A DNA stretch of 64,000 bases, taken from assembly GCF_003408705.1 (NCBI RefSeq), contig NZ_QAYL01000018.1:18398-82397 (forward strand), in the 5' to 3' direction. Positions 53,681-63,669 of this stretch are shown piece after piece; the first letter of the stretch is position 1, and each line of letters starts with the position of its first letter. This stretch comes from Mycobacterium uberis (GTDB lineage: Bacteria > Actinomycetota > Actinomycetes > Mycobacteriales > Mycobacteriaceae). The notes beneath the pieces are model-generated. The model had not been told where the DNA came from. It did not search any database and saw nothing but the letters and a program-made list of their open reading frames with translations. The position numbers were made by a program, and so were the translations under genes.

Positions 53681-54804
53681 CAGCTGGCCACCTGGACCTT
53701 GACACCCGACGCGGCGACCGTCTCGTACACCCTCATGATCTGGCTAGCCACCACCGACCAGTCATAGCAGCGAACCGCTTCAGCACCGGCAGCCACGTAA
53801 CGCTCCCGAAGCACGCCGTTACGCAGCAACACAACAAGTGCATCGGCCAGCGCGAAGCTATCGCCTGCCGGCACCAGATGTCCGACTTCGCCGTCACGCA
53901 GCACACGGCGAAACGCATCCAGATCACTGGCCACCACCGGAGTGCCAGCGGCCATAGCCTCCAGTAGGACAATACCAAAACTCTCGCCGCCGACATTGGG
54001 CGCGCAGTAAACGTCAGCACTGCGCATCGCCGCGGCCTTTCCGGCGTCATCCACCTGGCCCAGAAAACGAAGATGCTCCACCAATCCGCCTGCTTGGCTG
54101 CGCAATTGCTCCTCATCCCCGCGGCCGACGATCAGCAGCTGCACGTCGCCGAAGTGCTCGACCACCCCTGGTAGAGCATCAAGCAGGACCGGCATGCCTT
54201 TGCGCGGCTCATCATAGCGGCCAAGGAACAACACCGTCTTGCCGGGACGCGGATACCCCTCTAGCCGGGGCGCCGAGGCCAACGAATCGACGTTCACCCC
54301 GTTGGAGATCTCCACCGCATCGGACCCCAACGTCTCCATTTGCCAACGCCGTGCCAAATCGGACACTGCGATCCGGCCGATTATCTTCTCGTGCCAAGGT
54401 CGCAGTACACCTTGGAATACCGATAGCGTTAGCGACTTGGTAGTGGAGGTATGGAATGTCGCCACGATCGGTCCCTCGGCTACCCGCAACGCCCACATCG
54501 ACAGGCTGGGCGCATTCGGCTCGTGCAAGTGAAGCACGTCAAAATCGCCGTCCACCAACCAACGCCTGACCCTGCCGTGTACCGCCGGACTGAACTGCAG
54601 CCGCGCCACCGAACCGTTGTAGGGAATCGGGATAGCCCTACCGGCGGAGACGACATAGTCGGGCAGCGAAACACCCGGCGACGCCGGCGCCAGCACACTG
54701 ACCCGATGCCCACGCACGCGCATAACCTCAGCCAGCTGCAAGACATGCGATTGCACCCCGCCCGGCACATCAAACGAGTACGGACAGACCATCCCGACCC
54801 GCAT
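53680..54804 (-). CDS. pimA: Phosphatidyl-myo-inositol mannosyltransferase PimA
   Basis: 374 residues from ATG 54804 (MRVGMVCPYSFDVPGGVQSH); a TTG one codon earlier is less likely. It transfers the first mannose from GDP-mannose to phosphatidylinositol on the inner membrane face, the committed step of PIM, LM and LAM. GT-B fold: the N-terminal domain has the PGGVQSHV glycine loop and DVLHLHEPNAPSLSMW, and the C-terminal domain has VLFLGRYDEPRKGMPVLLDA and the donor-site ESFGIVLLEAMAAGTPVVAS (the GT4 EX7E motif). It follows patA by about 30 bases in the same operon. PimA is essential in mycobacteria. Confidence 0.97.
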   Translation of the reverse strand: MRVGMVCPYSFDVPGGVQSHVLQLAEVMRVRGHRVSVLAPASPGVSLPDYVVSAGRAIPIPYNGSVARLQFSPAVHGRVRRWLVDGDFDVLHLHEPNAPSLSMWALRVAEGPIVATFHTSTTKSLTLSVFQGVLRPWHEKIIGRIAVSDLARRWQMETLGSDAVEISNGVNVDSLASAPRLEGYPRPGKTVLFLGRYDEPRKGMPVLLDALPGVVEHFGDVQLLIVGRGDEEQLRSQAGGLVEHLRFLGQVDDAGKAAAMRSADVYCAPNVGGESFGIVLLEAMAAGTPVVASDLDAFRRVLRDGEVGHLVPAGDSFALADALVVLLRNGVLRERYVAAGAEAVRCYDWSVVASQIMRVYETVAASGVKVQVAS

Positions 54805-54835
54805 CAAACTTCCCTCAATGTAGCCTCAACTGAAC

Positions 54836-55765
54836 TCACCTGGTATCGGACAGATCGGCCAACCACTGCGACTGCAGCATGTGCCAGTCGGCGGGGTGGG
54901 CTGCGATGTTCTGGGCGAACTGGTCAGCCAGCGCCTGAATGATGGCGCCAACATCGCCACTGGTGCAATCCAGCGCTGGGTGTACCGAAAAGCCCCAACC
55001 ACTACCCTGGAACCAGCAGTGCACCGGCAGCAGTACGGCCCCGGTCTCGATCGCGAGCTTCGCCGGACCCGCAGGCATACGGGTAGGCTCACCAAAGAAA
55101 TCGACCTCAACGCCTGTACGAGCGAGATCGCGCTCGGCCATCAGACACACTACACGGTTGGCCCGCAACCGCTCGCATAGCAGTTCGAAAGGTGGTTGTT
55201 GGCCTTCGGACAGGGGAAGCACTTCGAAACCGAGGCTCTCACGGTAGTTGATGAAACGCCGATACAGCGACTCGGGCTTGAGTCGTTCCGCGACGGTGGC
55301 GAAGGTGCCGTGGGACTGCGCCAGCCACACGCCGGCCATATCCCAATTGCCGCTGTGCGGCAATGCCAGCACAACACCGCGCCCAGCATCCAAGGCCTCG
55401 GCGACGCGGTGCAGGCCAATGCCATAAGCTTCGACCTGCTGTGCCACCACGTGGGGATTCATCGTTGGCAGACGAAACGCTTCCCGCCAGTAGCGAGCAT
55501 AGGACGCCAGCGAAGCGCGCATCAGTGCATACGGCACGTCAGCCGGTCTCACACCAATGACGCGGGCCAAATTTCTGCGCAGCTGATCGGGCCCGCCGTT
55601 ACGGGCCACGTAGTGCGCTCCGCTGTTGAATGCGGAGCGTACGGCAGACTCCGGCATCGCGCGCACAACCAACCAGCCAGCCGCATACGCCCAATCGGTG
55701 GCCCGCCCGGTCATTAGGCGACGCGGAACCCTGATCATTTTCAACCCCTCCGCGCTAGCCGTCAC
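54836..55765 (-). CDS. patA: Phosphatidylinositol mannoside acyltransferase PatA
   Basis: 309 residues from GTG 55765, which overlaps the pgsA stop in a GTGA; the frame opens three codons earlier, and an ATG at 55738 with a strong GGAGGGG is an alternative. It transfers palmitate to the mannose of PIM1/PIM2. It has the LpxL/HtrB-type fold with the catalytic HxxxxD in VLALPHSGNWDMAG and FATVAERLKPESLYRRF. Further conserved blocks are VCLMAERDLARTGVEVDFFG and MPAGPAKLAIETGAVLLPVH. Membrane-associated without clear transmembrane helices. The order pgsA-patA-pimA matches the pathway. Confidence 0.95.
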   Translation of the reverse strand: MTASAEGLKMIRVPRRLMTGRATDWAYAAGWLVVRAMPESAVRSAFNSGAHYVARNGGPDQLRRNLARVIGVRPADVPYALMRASLASYARYWREAFRLPTMNPHVVAQQVEAYGIGLHRVAEALDAGRGVVLALPHSGNWDMAGVWLAQSHGTFATVAERLKPESLYRRFINYRESLGFEVLPLSEGQQPPFELLCERLRANRVVCLMAERDLARTGVEVDFFGEPTRMPAGPAKLAIETGAVLLPVHCWFQGSGWGFSVHPALDCTSGDVGAIIQALADQFAQNIAAHPADWHMLQSQWLADLSDTR

Positions 55766-56475
55766 GGCTCGCACGCTCCCAGGTTTCCAGGACCGGGCTG
55801 TGCCCCATTCGTCGCATCAGTACCGTCACTGGGGCCGCCTGGTCCAACAATGCGATCGGCCGCCCCTGGCGAGATGCGCACTGTGTGCAACCGTTGCACA
55901 CAAGTGATGACGCTAGCGCCCGCTAGCAGCCACATCGCCACCGGTAACGCCCACGGCAACAAATACACCGGAAAGTCCGATAAGCCCGTGCCGACGAGCA
56001 CGATGATCAAACGTTCCGGCCGCTCGATGAGGCCACCATCGCCGCACAACCCGCTGGCTTCAGCCCGGGCCTTGATGTAGGAAATCACCTGTGAAGTGAC
56101 CAAACAGATCAAGGTCGCCACCGCCAGATGTTTGCTGTGCAGGCCGAACGCCGACCACCACAGCAGCCCACAGAACACAGCGCCATCACTGACACGGTCG
56201 CAGGTCGCATCGAGCACCGAGCCGTATCGGGTGCCGCCGCCACGTTCCCTGGCCATCGCCCCATCGAGCATATCTAAAAGCACGAAGAACCAAACCACCA
56301 GCGTGCCAAAGAATAGCTGTCCGATCGGGAAAAGTATCAGCGCCCCTGTCACGACCACGATGGTGCCCAAAATGGTGACGGCATCCGGCGTCAAACCGAT
56401 CCGCAGCAACGCTCTTGCGGTCGGAGTCGTGAGCCGCGTGAACGCCGCCCGGGACAGGAACGACATCTTGCTCAT
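55762..56475 (-). CDS. pgsA1: Phosphatidylinositol (phosphate) synthase PgsA1
   Basis: 237 residues from ATG 56475 (MSKMSFLSRAAFTRLTTPTA); the frame is open 20 codons more. It is a CDP-alcohol phosphatidyltransferase joining CDP-diacylglycerol to inositol (phosphate), supplying the lipid for PimA. The signature DG-x2-AR-x8-G-x3-D-x3-D is complete: DGAMARERGGGTRYGSVLDA followed by TCDR. About five to six membrane helices are visible, for example ILGTIVVVTGALILFPIG and ALPVAMWLLAGASVI. The C-terminal tail is about 20 residues longer than in M. tuberculosis. It overlaps patA by 4 bases. Confidence 0.96.
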   Translation of the reverse strand: MSKMSFLSRAAFTRLTTPTARALLRIGLTPDAVTILGTIVVVTGALILFPIGQLFFGTLVVWFFVLLDMLDGAMARERGGGTRYGSVLDATCDRVSDGAVFCGLLWWSAFGLHSKHLAVATLICLVTSQVISYIKARAEASGLCGDGGLIERPERLIIVLVGTGLSDFPVYLLPWALPVAMWLLAGASVITCVQRLHTVRISPGAADRIVGPGGPSDGTDATNGAQPGPGNLGACEP

Positions 56476-56506
56476 AAGCTTCGCTCTGCATCGTCGCCAC
56501 CGCGGC

Positions 56507-57094
56507 TCATGGCTGCTTTGCCCACTCCGTCGCAAGCAGCTGCCGAGTATCCCGCAGCAACTGCGGGATCACCTTGGAGCCGCCGATAATGGTGATGAAG
56601 TTCGCGTCGCCACCCCATCGCGGCACGACATGCACATGTAGGTGCTCGGCAAGCGACCCACCCGCCGATGTTCCCAAGTTCAGACCCACATTAAAGCCAT
56701 GCGGCCGAGATGCGTTCTTGATAACGCGAATCGCCTTCTGGGTAAACGTCATCAACTCCGCACTCTCCGCGTCGGTCAAGTCCTCAAGCTCGGAAACCCG
56801 CCGGTAGGGCACCACCATCAGGTGCCCAGGGTTGTACGGGTAGAGGTTAAGCACTGCATAGACAAGTTCACCTCGAGCCACCACCAAACCTTCCTCATCA
56901 GACAGCTGTGGAATCTCGGTGAATGGCTGCGCCGAAATGGAGTTGTCGCGATTGACTGGCGCTTCGGCCAGATAGGTCATTCGGTACGGCGTCCATAGCC
57001 GCTGCAAGTGGTCGCGTTCGCCGACGCCTCGGTCCAAGATGGTGCCGTCTGCGTGATCAGCAGGTTCGTCGGGTTTTTCCTGCTCACTCACCAC
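56507..57094 (-). CDS. HIT-domain Ap4A phosphorylase/hydrolase (Rv2613c-like)
   Basis: 195 residues from a GTG start, overlapping the thrS 3' end by 11 bases; a second GTG one codon on is equally possible. The histidine triad is [17 protein letters not shown], with [16 protein letters not shown] and [20 protein letters not shown] forming the rest of the fold. The M. tuberculosis homologue is, from memory, a diadenosine tetraphosphate phosphorylase. Ap4A is a side product of aminoacyl-tRNA synthetases, ThrRS included, so the overlap with thrS makes biochemical sense (inference). pgsA follows after about 30 bases. Confidence 0.94.
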   Translation of the reverse strand: MVSEQEKPDEPADHADGTILDRGVGERDHLQRLWTPYRMTYLAEAPVNRDNSISAQPFTEIPQLSDEEGLVVARGELVYAVLNLYPYNPGHLMVVPYRRVSELEDLTDAESAELMTFTQKAIRVIKNASRPHGFNVGLNLGTSAGGSLAEHLHVHVVPRWGGDANFITIIGGSKVIPQLLRDTRQLLATEWAKQP

Positions 57095-59192
57095 CGGTTA
57101 CTTTCACCGACTCAGCAGTGGGAGAAGCGTTCTGACGGTCGTCGATCCAACCCACGATGGCCTTGATGGCATCGTCACGGACGACACCGTTGATCTGCGT
57201 GCGATCACCGAAACGGAAGCTCACTGCTCCGGCCTGCACGTCGCGGTCGCCGGCCAACAACATAAACGGCACCTTCTGGTTGGTGTGACGAACGATCTTC
57301 TTGGCCAACCGATCGTCGTTGGTATCCACCTCCACCCGTACTCCACGCAACTTCAGTTGTGCAGCAACCTCTTCAAGGTAGGAGACGTGCTCATCGGCGA
57401 CCGGGATACCAACCACCTGAACAGGAGCTAGCCAAGCAGGAAACGCTCCCGCGTAGTGTTCGGTGAGGATACCAAAGAATCGTTCGATTGATCCGAACAG
57501 CGCCCGGTGGATCATGACAGGGCGCTTGCGAGTCCCGTCTGCGGCAGTATACTCCAGTTCGAACTGCTCGGGGAAGTTGAAGTCCACCTGGATAGTGGAC
57601 ATCTGCCAGCTGCGGCCCAGGGCATCACACGCCTGCACCGAGATCTTCGGGCCGTAGAACGCGGCACCACCTGGATCGGGAAGCAACTCGAGACCCGAAC
57701 CCCAGGCAACCTCCGCCAGTGCAGCCGTGGCTTCGTTCCAGATCTCTTCGGAGCCAACGAATTTATCCGGATCTTTAGTAGAAAGCTCGAGGTAAAAATC
57801 TCCTAGCCCGTAGTCGCCAAGAAGATCCAAGACGAACCTGAGCAGCGACGCCAGCTCGCCGTGCAGCTGCTCGCGGGTGCAAAAGATGTGTGAGTCGTCC
57901 ATAGTGAACCCGCGAGCACGAGTAAGCCCATGCACCACACCGGATTGCTCATAGCGATAGACTGTGCCAAACTCGAAGAGCCGCAACGGCAGCTCCCGAT
58001 ACGAACGCCCGCGCGACCGGAAAATCAGGGTATGCATCGGACAGTTCATGGGCTTGAGGTAATAGTCCTGTCCCGGCTTACGGACCGTGCCATCATCGTT
58101 GCGCTCGGCGTCGAGATGCATCGGTGGAAACATTCCTTCGGCGTACCAGTTCAGGTGACCTGAAGTGAGGAACAACTGCGCCTTGGTGATGTGCGGAGTG
58201 TTGACAAATTCGTAGCCGGCTTCGATGTGCTTGCGTCGGGAGTATTCCTCCATTTCCCGACGCACGATACCTCCTTTGGGATGGAAAACCACTAAGCCGG
58301 AACCAATTTCGTCGGGGAAACTGAACAGATCCAGCTCGATGCCCAGTTTACGATGGTCGCGACGCTGGGCCTCAGTAATCATCTCAAGATAGCGGTCGAG
58401 GGCCTCCTGCGACTCCCACGCGGTGCCATAGATTCGCTGCAGGCTGGCGTTCTTCTGATCACCCCGCCAGTACGCAGCGGAACTTCTGGTCAGCTTGAAC
58501 GCGGGGATGTGCTTGGTGGTCGGGATGTGCGGCCCGCGGCACAGGTCACCCCAAACACGTTCCCGGTTGCGAGCGTTAAGGTTGTCATAGGCGGTGAGCT
58601 CGTCACCGCCGACTTCCATGATCTCGGCATCACCGGATTTGTCATCAACAAGTTCCAGCTTGTATGGCTCACTGGCCAACTCGGCACGAGCTTGCTCCTT
58701 AGATTCGTAGACCCGTCGCGAGAACAGCTGTCCGTCCTTGACGATCTGCCGCATCCGCTTTTCCAGTGCCTCCAGATCTTCAGGTGTGAACGGTTCAGCC
58801 ACGTCGAAGTCGTAGTAGAAGCCATCAGTAATAGGTGGCCCGGTCCCCAATTTGGCTTGCGGGAACAGGTCTTGGACAGCTTGAGCCAAAACATGTGCCG
58901 TCGAATGCCGAATGACACTGCGACCGTCGTCGGTGTTGGCGGGCACTGGAGTGACCTCGACGTCGACATTGGGTACCCAGTTTAGGTCGCGCAATTTACC
59001 ATCGGCGTCGCGCACCACCACGATCGCGTCGGGAGCACCACGCCTCGGCAACCCAGCCTCGCCGACCGCGACAGCCGCGGTAGTCCCGGCAGGAACCCGA
59101 ATTGGGACTTGCGGCGACCGCAAGCCCAACGTAGCCGAGCGCAGCAGGTCGCAGCCATCGGCTCCAGGGACGGGGTGTGCGGGGGCGCTCAT
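57084..59192 (-). CDS. thrS: Threonyl-tRNA synthetase
   Basis: 702 residues from ATG 59192 ([20 protein letters not shown]), with GGAGA upstream; a TTG at 59207 is rejected. It has an N-terminal TGS-like domain ([15 protein letters not shown]). The editing domain carries [12 protein letters not shown] (HxxxH) and the C-x3-H motif in [10 protein letters not shown]. The class II core has [33 protein letters not shown] and [20 protein letters not shown]. The C-terminal anticodon domain follows, with [20 protein letters not shown]. It is first in thrS-HIT-pgsA-patA-pimA-NUDIX, one row of overlapping or nearly touching genes. Confidence 0.97.
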   Translation of the reverse strand: MSAPAHPVPGADGCDLLRSATLGLRSPQVPIRVPAGTTAAVAVGEAGLPRRGAPDAIVVVRDADGKLRDLNWVPNVDVEVTPVPANTDDGRSVIRHSTAHVLAQAVQDLFPQAKLGTGPPITDGFYYDFDVAEPFTPEDLEALEKRMRQIVKDGQLFSRRVYESKEQARAELASEPYKLELVDDKSGDAEIMEVGGDELTAYDNLNARNRERVWGDLCRGPHIPTTKHIPAFKLTRSSAAYWRGDQKNASLQRIYGTAWESQEALDRYLEMITEAQRRDHRKLGIELDLFSFPDEIGSGLVVFHPKGGIVRREMEEYSRRKHIEAGYEFVNTPHITKAQLFLTSGHLNWYAEGMFPPMHLDAERNDDGTVRKPGQDYYLKPMNCPMHTLIFRSRGRSYRELPLRLFEFGTVYRYEQSGVVHGLTRARGFTMDDSHIFCTREQLHGELASLLRFVLDLLGDYGLGDFYLELSTKDPDKFVGSEEIWNEATAALAEVAWGSGLELLPDPGGAAFYGPKISVQACDALGRSWQMSTIQVDFNFPEQFELEYTAADGTRKRPVMIHRALFGSIERFFGILTEHYAGAFPAWLAPVQVVGIPVADEHVSYLEEVAAQLKLRGVRVEVDTNDDRLAKKIVRHTNQKVPFMLLAGDRDVQAGAVSFRFGDRTQINGVVRDDAIKAIVGWIDDRQNASPTAESVKVTGGE

Positions 59193-59433
59193 CGGGTTGG
59201 TCTCCAAAACGTATTTTGTAACGGGGTTGCAGTGGTGAGGTAGCTGATAACGGTTGCTATGGTATCGGGGCGGGCTTTGAAGAGCCCAAGGCGATTAAGG
59301 GTCGGGTGCGTTTCAATCAGTCCACATGATGGCTGGCCGGGCTTAAGCCGCACAAACTAACGCGTCGGCTTCGACCGTCGTCAGATTTTGCCGACCACCG
59401 CCTTGCCTACCGAGGCCTAGGCCACTGACGTGA

Positions 59434-60247
59434 TCACTGAGCCCCAGCAACCGAAAACATCTCGAACTTGTCGTCGGAAAGACTGATCTCAGCGGCGACG
59501 TTCTCCTTTAGGTGCGCCATCCGTGACATGCCCGGAATCGGCAACATAACCGGCGACCACTTCAGCAACCAGGCCAGCGCCAGCTGCGACCAGGTTGCGT
59601 GATGGTCGGCGACGATGACGATACGCTGCCCTGGGCCGCCCGGAGCCGCCAGTGGTCCCGCAGCCAGCGGGAACCACAGGATGAAGCCGGATACCCCAGC
59701 CGGTCACGGCATCCAAAAGTGGTTCGGCAGCTCGGGCCGACAAGTTTTACATGTTCTGGACCAATGCAATCTCGGTGATCTGCTGGGCCGTGGTGAGTGA
59801 ATTGAGGTTGACCTCGGACAGACCAATACGGTGGATCTTGCCTTCGTTTTTCAAGGTGAGCAGCTCGTCCACTTAGTCGGCCAGTGGAAAGTTCGGGTCG
59901 ATCCGGTGCAATTGAAACAGATCGCTGGTGCCGACACCAAGGCAGCACAGGCTCATCATCCAGTTCTTGGCGCAGGTCGTTCGGATTACCTAGCTGGATC
60001 CATAAGTCTGAGCCGGTCCGCAGTAACCTGGCTTTGGTCGCGCTCATCAGCCGGTTGTAGGGCACAGCTCCTCAGCGATGATCTCCTCGGAGATGTAGGG
60101 ACCGTAGGAATCAGAGGTGTCGATGAAGCCCCCCGGCTTGACGACGCACCGCAGCACCTGCACGGCCTCGTTGCTGTCAACGGGAATACCCCACATCCCC
60201 TTACCCGTTGGGCGCGTCACACCATAACCAAGTCGGTTGACTTTCAA
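59434..60247 (-). pseudogene. Decayed aldo/keto reductase gene
   Basis: From about 60247: VNRLGYGVTRPTGKGMWGIP, DSNEAVQVLRCVVKPGGFID and TSDSYGPYISEEIIAEEL, the NADPH-dependent AKR N-terminus with catalytic Asp and Tyr (DTSDSYG). After breaks come VDELLTLKNEGKIHRIGLSE, VNLNSLTTAQQITEIALVQN, EPLLDAVTGWGIRLHPVVPA and a tail DDKFEMFSVAGAQ with its stop TGA at 59434-59436. At least four frameshifts or stops. The AKR in M. tuberculosis that matches best is elsewhere, so I cannot name the orthologue. Confidence 0.85.
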
Positions 60248-60249
60248 GT

Positions 60250-61540
60250 CACCACCAAATCGTGAACGTTCCGGATGCCTGAACTAAAGCTTGCGAGTTC
60301 TGCGCGGTCACTAGCTACAACCGTATGTCAGAATCGCCACATTTCCGCGCACGGCAAATTGAGCGGGTGCACCTAGATGCGTTTGCGGAAATACCACTGA
60401 GCCCACTCCAAGGTGGGCAAGCCACAGCCGGTCAGCTACCGCCAGTATAACCACCTGGACATGCAGACGATAATCATCACGGGACAGCAACATTTCGAGC
60501 AAGCCACCCATGCCATCCTGCGCTAGAGCATGCACCGCGCAACTGACCTGCGCGTGCAAACCACCCCTGTGGTGTTTGCGGAAGTATCCGCGTTATCTTG
60601 ACCCGTGACTTGGTAGAAAAAGATTAGCGAGTAATTACTTTACGTCTTACCGCCAAACGCTATGTGCACACGATGTGACACGCCGAGGTCGGTTAATGAC
60701 GTCCGGTACTAACGTCATATACGTCCTATGTCAGCCGGGCAAAGGCGCCCACCAACAACCTGGAGTCGCGCTGTGCTATGTCATAATAGCCCGACAGGAT
60801 CAGTAGGTCGACGATGATTCCGGCCAGCCAGACCACGACCACTTAGGCGCCGAAGTGAAACACACGTTAACGCGCAGCACCTGCAGCTCTGCCTCACCGG
60901 GGCTGTCGTGTTCCGGCAGATTATGACCGGCGAACAGAGGCAGCACAGTCTGGCGAAGCTCGCGTTAATGACCACCGTGGGTGGTATGTGCGGCCCGCCT
61001 GCTGTGCAACTATTGAGGTTCAGCTAATTTTTCGGAGACCAAGCTTATCGGCGAGATGGATTCCATGTTGCAGTCCTCTGGGCGGTGGGTTGGCCGATTC
61101 GGCTGGTTAGTACTGGCTAGTATGGAGTAGGTTCCCGCGAGTGACGCGACCTCCTTGATCCTCTCCAAACCGAGATAAACGTTCCAAAAGTTACTATAGA
61201 CGCACGTGGCCGCGAAGAAAACGAAGAGCATCGTCGTCCGGCGAGCACCGTTTTGGAACGACGGGTTAATCGGAGCGCACCGCGATCATCTGAATGGCCA
61301 GCGCGACCAAAGCAACTGAAAACGCCCTAATGATCCGTCCCAAGTATCGGACCGGTTACCACAATCACCAGTATGACAACGGCAAAACCGGCTTTCATGG
61401 CATTGAGGGCACGGAACGCCAAATGGCCGATGCCGATGCCGAGTCCGATCTGCAGCGTCTACGTTTGGCACCCGAAACATTCAGCGGATCAAGGCCGAGC
61501 GCCGGTTCCTGATCCTGGTGTATGATGGAGGGTAGAATTC
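60250..61540. other. Decayed region with remnants of small membrane proteins
   Basis: No intact gene. On the minus strand at about 60,700-61,000 the frames give VVVVWLAGIIVDLLILSGYY and DIAQRDSRLLVGAFARLT, like the two-helix end of a small hypothetical membrane protein. At 61,265-61,480 (minus) they give LQIGLGIGIGHLAFRALNAM, KAGFAVVILVIVVTGPILGT and VALAIQMIAVRSD, the end of another membrane protein. A minus patch near 60,430-60,540 (DDYRLHVQVVILAVADRLWL) is also protein-like. None could be assigned to a family. Confidence 0.5.
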
Positions 61541-61574
61541 TAGAGTGGCACGCAATCGCGACAAGACAGATATT

Positions 61575-62385
61575 CAGAACCCATCGAAGCCGATTTCGCT
61601 CTCCGTGCTCGACAACGTCATGAAGGCCTGGCGAGCCAATGTTGACAACATATGCACAGACCACGCTTTGCGGTTCCCTGTCAAGATCACCGCGCTAGAC
61701 GTGCGCCCACTTATCTGTGTGACCGCTATAGCTGAAGGAGCACATCCTCAGCACATTCTACGTGGACAGCAAGGTCATGGAAGTGAAATTCATCGAGGAA
61801 TCGCAGAATCTTCTGCACACCTTCGCGGACCAAGCGGTAATCGCCATCGAGAACATCCGGCTTTTCGACGAGGTCGCCGAGTCGTACTAGGCGGAGAAGA
61901 GCGTCCGCTAAATGGTTCCAGAAGTATGTTGCTCGCTGAATATCGTGCGCGAGCACGCTAACGGTCACCTACAACGCATGATCGACACCGTTTTCGACGA
62001 GGACAGAATCATAGACAAGTTCATCGGCGATGCCATGATGGCCGTCTTCGGCGCACCGATACCACAAGGTAGACGACGCCCACCCGCGCCGTTCACGCGG
62101 CGATGTGCATTATGTGAGGAAATCGATCGCTTCAACGAAAAGCACAGGACAAAAGGCAGCGTCGAAATATACAGCGAAATCGGACTCCGCACTGGCTCGC
62201 TGATCGCCGTAAACATCGGCTCCGACCGCAAGATAAGTTTTGGAATACACCATGATCGGCGACACGGTGAATGCGACTAAACTGGTCGAGGCGCTCAATC
62301 GGCAGGTTGAAACGCATATCACGCATCGCATATCACTCATCACTGGTAGAGTGTTTTCGAGACGACTGATGTAGCATTGATCACT
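61575..62385 (+). pseudogene. Decayed GAF-domain class III adenylate/guanylate cyclase gene
   Basis: Plus-strand pieces in order: KPISLSVLDNVMKAWRANVD, LDVRPLICVTAIAEG, STFYVDSKVMEVKFIEESQN, LLHTFADQAVIAIENIRLFD, EVAESY then stop (GAF domain end). Next DEDRIIDKFIGDAMMAVFGA, EIYSEIGLRTGSLIAVNIGS and IGDTVNATKLVEALNRQ, the cyclase catalytic domain with the metal-binding second Asp in FIGDAMMAVFG and the transition-state Asn region eroded. Several stops and frameshifts. I cannot pin it to one M. tuberculosis cyclase; GAF plus cyclase proteins are common regulators making cAMP. Confidence 0.82.
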
Positions 62386-62709
62386 TACACGCATCCACCA
62401 AGGAGCCTATCCTGTTCGTTACCGCATCCGCTAAAACTCAATTTGCCGGACAGTAAACATGATTAGGCCGAAGCAAACGGCAATCACGTGCAGCTGCCCT
62501 GCGTGAGCACACTCATGAATAGCTACACTGGGCGTGTGAAAGAATGCCGCGGGTGTGGCGACGGCCTCCTGGTAAATCTTCAGCCGACAGGCTACTATCC
62601 TAACTGCCTGCGGTTGGAATGCGTCAGCACGCCACATGCAGAACATCACAATGCGCCAACTCAACGCTAAAAACCTGCGGCGCGCATACGGGTCAGGCAT
62701 CCTTGACAC
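62386..62709. other. Unassigned stretch before dedA
   Basis: Short frames exist on both strands, but none has a recognisable motif or a consistent ribosome-binding site. The region must contain the dedA promoter. Confidence 0.45.
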
Positions 62710-63366
62710 ATGGACGTAGATGCCCTGCTGCAGTTAACTCCGCCGCTTGCAGTGTACCTGCTGGTAGGCGGCGTGGTCGGGGTCGAAAGCCTGGGCATAC
62801 CTCTACCGGGAGAGATCATGCTGGTTAGCGCGGTACTGTTGTCGTCGCGTCACGACCTGGCGGTCAGCCCGATCGGTGTCGGTGTCGCCGCCGTGATTGG
62901 CGCCGCAGTCGGCGATTCAATTGGCTACACCGTCGGCCGCCGATTCGGAATGCCGATCTTTGATCGCCTTGGCCGGCGGTTTCCGAAGCACTTCGGTCCC
63001 GGCCCTGTCGCACTAGCCGAACGATTGTTTGACCGCTGGGGTGCTCGAGCGGTTTTCTTCGGTCGTTTCATCGCGCTGCTGCGCATACTCGCTGGGCCGC
63101 TAGCGGGAGCATTGAAAATGCACTACCGGCGCTTCCTCGCTGCCAACGTTTCGGGCGCCATCTGTTGGGCAGGCGGCACTACCGCGCTGGTCTACTTCGC
63201 CGGAGTAGCCGCCGAATGCTGGATGGAACGGTTCTCCTGGGTCGCGCTCGTCATCGCCGTGGTGGTCGGTATCATCGCCGCAGTCCTACTGCGCGAAAGA
63301 ACGTCACGCGCAATCGCTGAACTCGAGGCAGAGCCACTACCGCATAACCGGTACCACCACCCCTAA
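62710..63366 (+). CDS. dedA: DedA family (VTT domain) membrane protein
   Basis: 218 residues starting MDVDALLQLTPPLAVYLLVG. DedA proteins are polytopic inner membrane proteins with re-entrant loops; family members act as undecaprenyl-phosphate or phospholipid flippases/transporters. Signatures: ESLGIPLPGEIMLVSAVLLS (the E..G.P.PGE motif), GDSIGYTVGRRFGMPIFDRL, FFGRFIALLRILAGPLAGAL (the FxGRFxPxxRxxxxxxAG motif) and NVSGAICWAGGTTALVYFAG. Four to five hydrophobic segments. The length equals the M. tuberculosis protein. It is an isolated survivor between decayed regions. Confidence 0.95.
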   Translation: MDVDALLQLTPPLAVYLLVGGVVGVESLGIPLPGEIMLVSAVLLSSRHDLAVSPIGVGVAAVIGAAVGDSIGYTVGRRFGMPIFDRLGRRFPKHFGPGPVALAERLFDRWGARAVFFGRFIALLRILAGPLAGALKMHYRRFLAANVSGAICWAGGTTALVYFAGVAAECWMERFSWVALVIAVVVGIIAAVLLRERTSRAIAELEAEPLPHNRYHHP

Positions 63367-63499
63367 GGCTGTTTGACGCCCATCATAAGGCTAGCTAGCC
63401 AGCTTCCGGCACGGACTAGTGCTGCTTGATAGAGAAATGCGGACCATCTCCTGGACACGGCGTATCGCGGCCTTGGAACCTGCGTAAAGGACATCAAAG

Positions 63500-63665
63500 A
63501 TCACCAGCATGCGACGATAAAAAGTGACCTACGCACACCAGCCTGCTCAATTACCTCGTCGGCGCTTTCCGCTCCGACACCACACCGACTGAACAGCTTG
63601 TACGCCGTATTCACAGTCCGCTCACGAACCCAGAGCAACGAGCGTTACGTCGAACGCTCGTGATT
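63500..63665 (-). pseudogene. Helix-turn-helix relic of a TetR family regulator
   Basis: The minus strand reads VRERTVNTAYKLFSRCGVGA and ESADEVIEQAGVRRSLFIVA, a typical TetR DNA-binding domain (AAxxLFxxxG....VDEVxxxAGV.....LY). The next residues run into stops, and only KAAIRRVQEMVRIS-like scraps follow towards dedA. The upstream side has a stop within the first 25 codons. It is transcribed towards dedA (convergent). Confidence 0.72.
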
Positions 63666-63669
63666 GCAA

